From assembly GCA_964542475.1 (NCBI GenBank), contig CAZIUL010000016.1:1-64000 (forward strand): DNA of 64,000 bases, written 5' to 3'. Under the pieces are notes generated by a model. It was not told where the DNA came from. It saw only the letters and a program-made list of their open reading frames with translations, and made no database searches. The translations under genes and the position numbers were made by a program. Numbering within the stretch: the stretch's first letter is position 1; every line of letters begins with the position of its first letter. The stretch comes from CAZIUL01 sp964542475 (GTDB lineage: Bacteria; Planctomycetota; B15-G4; CAYZWU01). Below, piece by piece: positions 27,493-34,897 of the stretch.

Positions 27493-29358
27493 ATGAACGA
27501 GAAGATACGAATCACGGTTGACGGCCGTCCTTTCGAGGCGAAGGAAGGCAGCATGCTGCTTCACGCCTTTGGAGAGATGGGCGTTCATGTACCAACGCTT
27601 TGCAATCATTCCAGCCTAGATCCAAGCGGTGCCTGCAGGCTGTGCGTTGTCGAGATAACGCACGAGGATTGGAACGGGTGGTCAGGCCTGGTTACATCGT
27701 GCCTCTACCCCGTGGAGCCCGGCCTTCAGGTGTTCACGAGATCGGAGCGGGTAAAGGCGGCGAGGCAAACCCTGCTCGAGCTTTACATGGCTCGCTGCCC
27801 GGATTCGGAGGTCGTAAAAAAAATCGCCTGTGAAGAAGGCGTTGATGAGACCCCGTTTCCCTCGTGCGAAAGCGCCGACTCCTGCATTCTTTGCGGGCTC
27901 TGTACCAGGGTCTGCATTGAGCTCGGCCCGTCGGCCATTGCCCCGCTTGGAAGGGGAACCGAAAAGCAGGTCGGGCCCGCTCCTGATATGATAGGCGAGG
28001 ACTGCACCGGTTGCGGGGCATGCGCGAAGGTGTGTCCAACGGGCCATATCAGCATGGTAAAGCGGGATGGAAAGCTGTTGATCTGGAACATGGAGTTCCC
28101 GGTTCAGCATTGTTCCGTGAAAACAGCGCAGTGTCGCGGGTGCGGCCTCTGCGAGGAAACATGCCCTGACGCGATCCCCAGGATGGCGTTTTTTCGAAAC
28201 GGCAACATGGTCTCGACCATAGCCGACTCCGCCTGCACCGGATGCGGGATATGCGCGGGAGCTTGCCCCACCGGCGCGATCCTTCAGGATGCGCCGGAGG
28301 GCGAAGAAAGCCTCGTGCCCATGCCCGAGGGCGAGCCAACCCTGCACGGCCGCACCGTTGTGTTCGCCTGCTCGCGCTCGCCCTTTTCCGAATCCAGCGA
28401 GGATGTGGCAACGGTCCCATGTGTTGGCCGGGTGACCGTGGACGAGATGCTCGAATGCCTGGCACGCGGCGCGGACGGCGTGCTCCTTATTTGCAGGGAC
28501 ACCGACACATGCCCGTACGGCAGGGGCGGGAAGCTTTGTGAAACGCGCGCCCGTGCGGCACAGGAGCTTGCAGCTTATGCCGGACTCGGGAGCAACCGCA
28601 TAGTTTTCGAAAAACCCGGACCCGGGCCTGCGGGCCCTGATCTTGCAAGAGCCGCTTTTGTGGAGCGTACAGGGCCGTCCCCCTTGAAAGAAGCGCTGCC
28701 CGTGACCTCGCCGGAGAGCGGTGCAAAGCCCCTCGGAATGGACAGGGCCCTTGAGATCATGGGGCAGTTGCGATCAAGGCCGGAGCTCGAACCTGTTCTG
28801 CCGCAGCACCTGGCCGATCTCTTTGAGGCGCCCTCCCCCGGGAAAAAAGAGGATGCGCTTCTTTACCTTGGTGATCTCGTGGAACTCGATATTCTGCTAT
28901 CCCTTGTTGTGCCCGGCGGTTCGCTCACCCGGGTTTTCGAGGCAGCGGCAGCACGGCTGGACAAGGCCGGCATCAAGGCGCGCCCTGTCGTGGACCCGCG
29001 AGAGCTGAAAAAGAGCGGCACCGATAAGGTCGTTCTCTTCTGCGGGTGCGGCCTGGGCGAGGCTGCGGACGGCAAGGAGATATACATGCTCGACGATCCG
29101 GCCAAGGCGCAGGGGCCTGACGATCAATGCGGCGGATTCCGATTCGCGATTTCATCGGAAGAGCGGCGGGCTCTGCTTGACAGGATGAACGCGTCGGGCC
29201 CCGGTTTTTACGAGTGCGGATGTGTTCACGAGCTCGCCCAGCACATGGTTCTTTCGCGTGAGGGGTCGTGGCAGGGTGCCTTTTCCGGGGAGCCTGTTTT
29301 GAGGTTTCAGCAGGCAATGCGCGCCATGGGCGGCCACGGACTGGAGGGCGCGAAATGA
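27493..29358 (+). CDS. NuoG-like [2Fe-2S]/poly-ferredoxin protein with MvhD-like domain
   Basis: A 621-residue electron-transfer subunit. The N-terminal ~100 residues are a plant-type [2Fe-2S] domain with CNHSSLDPSGACRLC. Four [4Fe-4S] motifs follow: CILCGLCTRVC, CTGCGACAKVCP, CRGCGLCEETCP and CTGCGICAGACP. Residues about 290-375 resemble the MvhD/FlxD adaptor (VGRVTVDEMLECLARGADGVLLICRDTDTC - shown here in two parts: VGRVTVDEML and GADGVLLICRDT). The last ~190 residues are not recognised and contain a CGCGLGEA motif. MvhD-type domains link NAD or ferredoxin modules to heterodisulfide-reductase-like partners. It ends in an ATGA overlap with the next gene. Confidence 0.75.
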   Translation: MNEKIRITVDGRPFEAKEGSMLLHAFGEMGVHVPTLCNHSSLDPSGACRLCVVEITHEDWNGWSGLVTSCLYPVEPGLQVFTRSERVKAARQTLLELYMARCPDSEVVKKIACEEGVDETPFPSCESADSCILCGLCTRVCIELGPSAIAPLGRGTEKQVGPAPDMIGEDCTGCGACAKVCPTGHISMVKRDGKLLIWNMEFPVQHCSVKTAQCRGCGLCEETCPDAIPRMAFFRNGNMVSTIADSACTGCGICAGACPTGAILQDAPEGEESLVPMPEGEPTLHGRTVVFACSRSPFSESSEDVATVPCVGRVTVDEMLECLARGADGVLLICRDTDTCPYGRGGKLCETRARAAQELAAYAGLGSNRIVFEKPGPGPAGPDLARAAFVERTGPSPLKEALPVTSPESGAKPLGMDRALEIMGQLRSRPELEPVLPQHLADLFEAPSPGKKEDALLYLGDLVELDILLSLVVPGGSLTRVFEAAAARLDKAGIKARPVVDPRELKKSGTDKVVLFCGCGLGEAADGKEIYMLDDPAKAQGPDDQCGGFRFAISSEERRALLDRMNASGPGFYECGCVHELAQHMVLSREGSWQGAFSGEPVLRFQQAMRAMGGHGLEGAK

Positions 29359-31469
29359 AAAAACACAGGGTCAAATCGCACCCCATTCTCGATCCCTTGC
29401 AAGGCGACTCGATAGAGTTCGTTTTCAACGGAAAACCGCTCAAAGCGCGAAAAGGCGAGGTCATCTCGTCTGCGCTATACGCGGAAGGGATACAGATTTT
29501 CGGCCATCACGAAAAGGACAACGGACCCCAGGGGATCTTCTGCGTGAACGGCCAGTGCTCGCAGTGCACGGTGATAGCGGACGGCCGCCCCGTGAAATCG
29601 TGCATGACTCCTGTGAAGCCGGGCATGGCGGTTGAAAGCTGCGAGGGCCTTCCCGGAATGGGGCATGCCGCGCATGAAAAAAGCTCGCACGAAGTCGACG
29701 AACTCGAGGTGCAGGTGCTAGTGGTGGGCGGCGGACCGGCGGGGATCTGCGCTGCTGTTGAGCTCGGACGCCTCGGGATTGGGGTGCTCATAATCGATGA
29801 CAAGCAGGAGCTCGGGGGCAAGCTCAGCCTCCAGACACACAACTTCTTCGGCTCGGTAGCGGACTGTTACGCGGGCACGCGCGGAATAGATATCGGCCGT
29901 ATGCTGGCGCACGAAGCAGAAAGTCTTCCAACCGTGAAGCTTTGGCTCGACTCCACCGTGGTCGGCGTGTTCAACGACGGCAGGTTCGGCGTTGCGGGAG
30001 GGGGGGGGTACCGGCTCGTGAAACCGGAATGCGTGCTCATCGCGTGCGGTGCGCGCGAGAAAACGCTCACCTTTCCGGGGTGCGACCTGCCTGGGGTGTA
30101 CGGGGCGGGCGCGTTCCAGACCCTTGTCAACCGCGACCTGATCCGCTGCGCTGAGAAGCTGTTCGTGGTGGGCGGGGGAAACGTGGGGCTCATCGGCGCG
30201 TACCACGCGCTTCAGGCGGGCATCGATGTCGTGGGGCTGGTGGAAGCGCTTCCGGCGTGCGGAGGGTACAAGGTCCACGAGGACAAGATCAAGCGCCTGG
30301 GTGTGCCGGTATGGACATCGCACACGGTTCTTCGCGTGGAGGGGAACGACCGGGCCGAGCGCGTTGTGATCGCTGCGATCGATGACAGGTTTAAACCGCT
30401 CCCGGGAACGGAGCGTATCTTTGACGTGGACACCGTGCTCATCGCGGTGGGGCTGTCGCCCGTTGACGAGCTGTGGAAAAAGGCGCGCGAGTACGGGATG
30501 AAGGTTTACGCGGCCGGGGATTCCGAGGAGATAGCCGAGGCATCCGCCGCGATTTTTTCGGGCAGGATCACGGGGCGAAGGATCGCGCGCGACCTGGGCA
30601 TGGATGTGCCTGTGCCGAGCACATGGGAGAGCTTCGGTGATGTGCTGAAGCACAAGCCGGGTGATGCGGAACCGTTCGAGCCCTCGGATCTGAAAGCGCC
30701 CGTGTTCCCCCTGATCAGGTGCGTGCAGGAGATCCCCTGCGACCCATGCACAGAGGTCTGCCCCCAGGGGCTGATCTCCATGAAGGGGTCGATCCTTTCG
30801 CTTCCAACTTTCGAGGGCGAGTGCCACGGATGCGGCAGGTGCGTGCTCGCGTGCCCCGGGCTCGCGATCCAGCTCGTTGTCAATGACTACGACCCTTCGG
30901 GGGAGAAAGCGCTTGTCATGCTGCCTTTCGAGTTCACGGACAGCGCTATCCCTTTGGGTCGCGATGTTGTGACCACGGGCATGGAAGGGGAAGCGGTTGG
31001 AAAGGGGCGGGTCGTTGCCGTGCGCAAGAGAGAGGACCAGGACCGCAGGAAGCTGCTTCTCGTGGAGGTTCCCGCGAAAGACAAGCTGAAGGTGGCCGGG
31101 TTCAGGGTACGCGAGCCCAAAGACGGGGCAGCGCCCGACGAGGCGGAAAAGGCTGCGCTTGAGAAAGCCGCCGAAACGGATGATCCGATCGTGTGCAGGT
31201 GCGAGCGTGTGAGAAAGAGCGAGATCGTGGCAGCGGTGCGGGCCGGGGTGCGCGACATGAACCAGCTCAAGGCTGTTGTGAGGGCCGGCATGGGTGGGTG
31301 CGGTGGAAAAACCTGCACCGAAGAGGTGTTGAGAATTTTCCGCGAGGAGGGGATAGACCTGTCCGAGGTGACGCTGCCAACGGACAGGCCGCTGGTTGCG
31401 GAGGTGCACCTCGGCGATTTCGTGAGCAGGGCCAAAGGCAATGGTGACAATGGAGCGAAGGAGAAATAG
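29355..31469 (+). CDS. Sarcosine-oxidase-alpha-like FAD/NAD(P) oxidoreductase with Fe-S domains
   Basis: The ATG at 29355 overlaps the previous stop (ATGA), so translation is coupled; the product has 704 residues. An N-terminal SoxA-like [2Fe-2S] domain (about 15-100, CVNGQCSQC) is followed by a pyridine-nucleotide-disulfide reductase core with VVGGGPAG for FAD and VVGGGNVG for the second nucleotide. An insert near 450-500 has CDPCTEVCP and CHGCGRCVLACP [4Fe-4S] motifs. The C-terminus has a BFD-like [2Fe-2S] domain (CRCERV ... GGCGGKTC). Related subunits occur in sarcosine, opine, proline and hydrogen-cyanide-synthase complexes. A run of nine G (30000-30008) lies in codons of the FAD domain. 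Confidence 0.8.
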   Translation: MKKHRVKSHPILDPLQGDSIEFVFNGKPLKARKGEVISSALYAEGIQIFGHHEKDNGPQGIFCVNGQCSQCTVIADGRPVKSCMTPVKPGMAVESCEGLPGMGHAAHEKSSHEVDELEVQVLVVGGGPAGICAAVELGRLGIGVLIIDDKQELGGKLSLQTHNFFGSVADCYAGTRGIDIGRMLAHEAESLPTVKLWLDSTVVGVFNDGRFGVAGGGGYRLVKPECVLIACGAREKTLTFPGCDLPGVYGAGAFQTLVNRDLIRCAEKLFVVGGGNVGLIGAYHALQAGIDVVGLVEALPACGGYKVHEDKIKRLGVPVWTSHTVLRVEGNDRAERVVIAAIDDRFKPLPGTERIFDVDTVLIAVGLSPVDELWKKAREYGMKVYAAGDSEEIAEASAAIFSGRITGRRIARDLGMDVPVPSTWESFGDVLKHKPGDAEPFEPSDLKAPVFPLIRCVQEIPCDPCTEVCPQGLISMKGSILSLPTFEGECHGCGRCVLACPGLAIQLVVNDYDPSGEKALVMLPFEFTDSAIPLGRDVVTTGMEGEAVGKGRVVAVRKREDQDRRKLLLVEVPAKDKLKVAGFRVREPKDGAAPDEAEKAALEKAAETDDPIVCRCERVRKSEIVAAVRAGVRDMNQLKAVVRAGMGGCGGKTCTEEVLRIFREEGIDLSEVTLPTDRPLVAEVHLGDFVSRAKGNGDNGAKEK
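30000..30008. repeat. Run of nine G inside the flavoprotein gene
   Basis: The G9 run encodes consecutive glycines in the second quarter of the SoxA-like gene. A slip of one base would truncate the protein. It is recorded as a possible contingency site without proof. Confidence 0.3.
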
Positions 31470-31470
31470 G

Positions 31471-32652
31471 TTGTCTCCAAGCAGCACGAAGCAGAAGTAC
31501 GATGTGATCGTTGTCGGCTCGGGGAGCGTTGGGAACCCCACGGCATGTTTTCTGGCCCAGGAGGGGCTGAAGGTTCTTGTGATCGAAAGGCGGCCGGCTT
31601 CCGGCCAGGGCGACAACAAGGCGGCGATCGGCGGAGTCAGGGCCACGCACTCGGACCCGGCCAAGATAATGACCTGCATCGAGAGCCTGAAAATATTCTC
31701 TTCCTGGGAGAAGAAGCACGGATATCACATCGGCTGGAAGGAGGGGGGGTACTGCTTTCCAGTGTTCACGGAAGCGGTGGAAAAGGTCTTGAAAGGGATT
31801 TTGCCGATCCAGAAGGAGCACGGGCTGGTGATCGACTGGGTCGGTCCGGAGCGCGTAAAAGAGCTCATTCCCGGGATCGTTGAGCAGGAGCTCAGGGGAG
31901 GCACCTTTTCGCCGGAGGACGGACAGGTCTCGCCTTTGCTCGCGGCTGTTGCGTTCCAGAGGGAAGCGGAAAGGTGCGGCGCGGTTTACAGGTTCAACGA
32001 GAAGGTTGCCGGGTACGAGCGCGAGGGTGACAGGATCACCGGGGTCGTGACGGACAAGGGGAAGTACTCCGCCGGCGATGTAGTCCTGGCAACGGGTGCG
32101 GACGCGAGCGAGCACAGAGACCTGCTCGGATTCGAGCTCCCCGTGATCCCTGATTCGCACGAGGCGGGCATCACAGCGCCCGTGAAACCGTTTCTTGATC
32201 CGCTGGTAGTGGACCTCAGGCCGGGGCCCGAAGGCCGCACCGCCAACTTCTACTTCGGCCAGAACAACGAGGGCCAGATCATCTTCTGCTACACCCCCAA
32301 GGAGCTCTTTGTCGGCAAGAACCGCGAGAGCATCTCCGAGTTTTTGCCCATATTAGCGAACCGCATGGTTTCCCTGGTGCCGCGGCTGAAGAACCTTCTC
32401 ATCCGCCGCGTGTGGCGCGGCTGCTACCCGATGACACCCGACGGCATCCCTATAATCGACCGCCCGCCCGGAATCGAAGGGCTGGTGCTCGCAATAGGCA
32501 TGTGCGGCCAGGGCTTCATGATGGGCCCGGGAGTCGCGAAAAACGTGACCTCGATGATAGTGAACAAAAGTTCCACCCTGTCGGTAGAGGTGCAAAAAAC
32601 CTTCCGCTACGACCGCGATTTTTACGCCGCCAAAAAAGAAGCGCTTCGCTAG
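31471..32652 (+). CDS. FAD-dependent amino-acid/amine oxidoreductase (DAO family, SoxB-like)
   Basis: The TTG at 31471 is chosen because AAGGAG stands seven bases before it; in-frame ATGs at 31441 and 31450 would overlap the previous gene and have poorer sites. The product has about 393 residues, with an N-terminal FAD fold (YDVIVVGSGSVGNPTACFLA), a long mixed substrate domain and a C-terminal GCYPMTPDGIPIIDRP segment typical of DAO/sarcosine-oxidase-beta proteins. It probably oxidises an amine, imino acid or related substrate and passes electrons through the adjacent SoxA-like, NuoG/MvhD-like and NuoEF-like proteins to NAD. The substrate is unknown. Confidence 0.8.
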   Translation: MSPSSTKQKYDVIVVGSGSVGNPTACFLAQEGLKVLVIERRPASGQGDNKAAIGGVRATHSDPAKIMTCIESLKIFSSWEKKHGYHIGWKEGGYCFPVFTEAVEKVLKGILPIQKEHGLVIDWVGPERVKELIPGIVEQELRGGTFSPEDGQVSPLLAAVAFQREAERCGAVYRFNEKVAGYEREGDRITGVVTDKGKYSAGDVVLATGADASEHRDLLGFELPVIPDSHEAGITAPVKPFLDPLVVDLRPGPEGRTANFYFGQNNEGQIIFCYTPKELFVGKNRESISEFLPILANRMVSLVPRLKNLLIRRVWRGCYPMTPDGIPIIDRPPGIEGLVLAIGMCGQGFMMGPGVAKNVTSMIVNKSSTLSVEVQKTFRYDRDFYAAKKEALR

Positions 32653-32722
32653 GCGGTTCGCGATATTTTTTTCAAACCGCTAAAATATATCTATTAATAA
32701 TCCATATTTTATCAAAATGGTC

Positions 32723-32754
32723 TTGACATTTGCGGGGGGGGGGCATGGTAGTCT
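32723..32754 (+). promoter_or_regulatory. TTGACA element with a G10 spacer and possible -10, candidate phase-variable promoter
   Basis: TTGACA (32723-32728) is followed by a spacer holding ten G (32734-32743) and then TAGTCT (32749-32754). The spacer is 20 bp now; loss of three G would make it 17 bp, the sigma-70 optimum. Homopolymers placed between -35 and -10 control phase variation in Neisseria porA and opc; the same logic is inferred here. Confidence 0.4.
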
Positions 32755-32856
32755 AATAAGTAGATGAAGATAGTTTCCCGGTCCTTTGGGAAAAAAGTGA
32801 TCGGGTATGATAGTTCGGAAGAGATATCAAGGAAGATAGTCAGCACGGAAGGTAAA

Positions 32857-32940
32857 ACTGTTTATTGCCCATGGACAACCTTGTCTTTATTTAAGGAGAG
32901 AAGAAGCCATGGTTTTGCGAAACCATCTCTAATAAACAGT
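32857..32940 (+). promoter_or_regulatory. Structured leader of the first beta-helix gene
   Basis: ACTGTTTATT (32857-32866) and AATAAACAGT (32931-32940) are perfect complements that would close an 84-nt structure. Inside it ATGGTTT-TGCG-AAACCAT (32909-32926) makes a 7-bp tetraloop hairpin. No known riboswitch motif was recognised. Confidence 0.4.
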
Positions 32941-33026
32941 GTAGCATTATAATCGGGTGCGGCTGTTCGTTGTGATTTAAACGACAAGTCCATTACAGGG
33001 ATAGTGTGTCCACAGTTTTCATCAGC

Positions 33027-33051
33027 AGTCCCGTTAACATTAAACGGGACT
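33027..33051 (+). repeat. Hairpin just before the ribosome binding site
   Basis: AGTCCCGTT and AACGGGACT pair over 9 bp around a seven-base loop, ending nine bases before AAGGAGG. No T-run follows, so it is not a standard terminator; it may protect the mRNA or control access to the ribosome site. Confidence 0.45.
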
Positions 33052-33073
33052 TCAAAAACGAAGGAGGTGTGTT

Positions 33074-34498
33074 ATGTGTATGGGTAAAACAACAGTATTC
33101 ATTTGTCTTTTTGTTTTTATCGGTTCGGTGACGGTTTTTTCTGCTACCATTGAAGTTCCTGGTGATTACTTAAATATCGCAGATGCTGTAGACGCCGCGA
33201 ACGACGGAGATGTCATTGAAGTTGAAGCCGGACTTTACGAAGAAGAAAATATTTACGTATATAATAAAACAATAAAAATAATTGGCGAGGGGCCATTAGT
33301 AACTACAATTGATGGTCTTGAAAACGGTCCCGTAATAGAGTTTGTTGACTGCACTCCTGTTATAGATGATCCGGTTGTATTTGAACTTTTAATTCAGGGA
33401 TTTACAATTACAAATGGTAAAGCACACGGTAGTTTTGGAGATAATGGCGGAGGAATTTATAGCTCCAATTCGTCACCGAATATAAAAAACAATATTATAA
33501 AGAATAATAGCGCAGAGTTATATGGCGGGGGAATATATTGTACAGGGGCCGAAACAGGTTACAGATGTTCACCTAATATAATTCGAAATCGAATTGAAAA
33601 TAATAGTGCCGGTTTTTTCGGAGCAGGAATATGCCTATATGATTTTTGGGACTCGTCACAGATAGAGTATAATACAATAACCGGAAATTCAGGAGCTTCA
33701 AAAGGTGGCGGCATTTATATATTGAATCTCCAACTCGGTGCCAGGCAGAAAATACTTGATAATTATATTGCCGACCACGAATCGGGTGGGGGTGTTTACC
33801 TGGATAAAAGGGGGAAGTACATAGTTATAAATAATGAAATAAAAAATAATTCGGGAGGAGGCTTAAAAATTAATACGCCATTTTTGAGCAATGAAACCCA
33901 TTTAATCAAACGTAACCTCATATATGATAACGAAGCAGGAAATGGAGGAGGCATCTGCCTTCTGTTGGATGGTAATGAGGTTGAAGTTTTAAATAATTTG
34001 ATATATCAAAACACGGCAACTGGTGGAAAAGGCGGAGGTGTGTATGTTGATTCACCAAGCGATATAAGACGAGTATTTATAAACAACACCATTACTGAAA
34101 ACACAGCTTCTAATCAAGGTGGAGGCGTGTACTTGGCTTACGATGCAAGCCAGGCAAAGTTTAATAATGAAATAATATACAACAATACAGCAAATATTGG
34201 AAATGAGCTGTATTTTGTTCAAAACGTTCCACTGGTTCCTCCAAACGTAACCTATTCAGATGTTGAGGATTGGCAGACCCAAGGTCAACCATGGGGGAAT
34301 GATCCAACAAACAAATACGTGGATCCACTGTTTGTAGCAGGTTATCATCTGAAAAGTACAATACCCAAATCGCAATGCATAGATGCAGGAACAACAATCG
34401 GAGATCAAGCATTTTTAACTATAGTGTTTGATATGGACAGGGAAGACCGTGTTGATACATCCGGATATGTGGATATGGGATCAGATGAGGTGCATTGA
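33074..34498 (+). CDS. Secreted right-handed parallel beta-helix protein
   Basis: A 474-residue protein with a signal peptide (about 8-24) after a strong AAGGAGG site. From IEVPGDYLNIADAVDAANDGDVIEV (only the VPGDYLNIADA core need be noted) the sequence has the N-terminal cap common to DUF1565/pectate-lyase-like helices. Many PbH1-type coils with GGGIY and NNxIxNNSA repeats follow. The C-terminal segment reads CIDAGTTIG and ends with VDMGSDE, a usual end of this class. No catalytic residues are apparent. It is probably a cell-surface or released glycan-binding protein. Base composition is clearly more AT-rich than the flanking operons. Confidence 0.75.
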   Translation: MCMGKTTVFICLFVFIGSVTVFSATIEVPGDYLNIADAVDAANDGDVIEVEAGLYEEENIYVYNKTIKIIGEGPLVTTIDGLENGPVIEFVDCTPVIDDPVVFELLIQGFTITNGKAHGSFGDNGGGIYSSNSSPNIKNNIIKNNSAELYGGGIYCTGAETGYRCSPNIIRNRIENNSAGFFGAGICLYDFWDSSQIEYNTITGNSGASKGGGIYILNLQLGARQKILDNYIADHESGGGVYLDKRGKYIVINNEIKNNSGGGLKINTPFLSNETHLIKRNLIYDNEAGNGGGICLLLDGNEVEVLNNLIYQNTATGGKGGGVYVDSPSDIRRVFINNTITENTASNQGGGVYLAYDASQAKFNNEIIYNNTANIGNELYFVQNVPLVPPNVTYSDVEDWQTQGQPWGNDPTNKYVDPLFVAGYHLKSTIPKSQCIDAGTTIGDQAFLTIVFDMDREDRVDTSGYVDMGSDEVH

Positions 34499-34550
34499 AA
34501 AAATTGAAACCTTGAAAACATAAACTCAGACTTGTTGACTGATAAGGACG

Positions 34551-34676
34551 AAAGAACCGCTTAACGAAGGCTCTACTGCCCTTGCCTGCCTATTGGCAGG
34601 CAGGGGCTTGCGGCAGTTGGCTTCTGATGTGTCGATAGAAATGAAAAAAGCGAGCTCAGCCTGGATTCGGTTCTTT
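34551..34676. repeat. Nested inverted-repeat element, REP/MITE-like or compound terminator
   Basis: AAAGAACCG (34551-34559) and CGGTTCTTT (34668-34676) form perfect 9-bp terminal inverted repeats. Inside lie ACTGCC/GGCAGT (34575-34580, 34612-34617) around TGCCTGCC-TATT-GGCAGGCA (34583-34602). Two more T follow the right arm, so termination of the upstream gene is possible. Confidence 0.4.
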
Positions 34677-34799
34677 TTCAAGATAAAGGTTTTTTGTCCG
34701 ATGGCACATGAATAGGAGCTGCCAATCCATAAGCTATGTAATAATAAACAATTAGCCGTTATATAAAGAATCTGCCTACGGTTTGAGACAGGGCGGCAA

Positions 34800-34828
34800 T
34801 TGACAGGATTGACGACAGACTATATAAT
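34800..34828 (+). promoter_or_regulatory. Perfect consensus sigma-70 promoter
   Basis: TTGACA (34800-34805), exactly 17 bp, then TATAAT (34823-34828). Transcription would start near 34835 and give a leader of about 63 bases to the second beta-helix gene. Confidence 0.75.
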
Positions 34829-34897
34829 CAAGTAAATCGATATAGGGACCAAAAAACCGATAGCGCATTTTATCGTTGTCGAGGAAAGGCATATAGA

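Larger units (their letters stand above)
32653..33073. other. 421-bp AT-rich intergenic region with G-tract promoter and structured leader
   Basis: It contains a TTGACA element with a ten-G spacer, a long-range 10-bp inverted repeat, two hairpins and a perfect AAGGAGG before the next gene. A 62-codon frame (32764-32952) has no ribosome site or homology that I recognise and overlaps the inverted repeat, so I do not call it a gene. Confidence 0.6.
34499..34897. other. 399-bp intergenic region between the two beta-helix genes
   Basis: It holds a nested inverted-repeat element (34551-34676) and a perfect consensus promoter (34800-34828). I see no protein-coding or RNA gene in it. Confidence 0.6.

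Noticed and set aside
29718..31679. Long open frame (653 codons) on the minus strand
   Set aside because: It lies opposite the SoxA-like and DAO-like genes, is rich in His/Arg/Pro without any domain, and is the usual antisense shadow of GC-rich coding DNA.
25045..32652. Bifurcating [FeFe] hydrogenase operon
   Set aside because: The NuoEF-like fusion resembles HydB, but no H-cluster protein (TSCCPxW motif) is encoded; the partners are flavoproteins.
32764..32952. 62-codon frame downstream of the G-tract promoter
   Set aside because: It has no ribosome site or known homology and overlaps the long-range inverted repeat. It would be leaderless if the promoter is real, so it is left open but not called.
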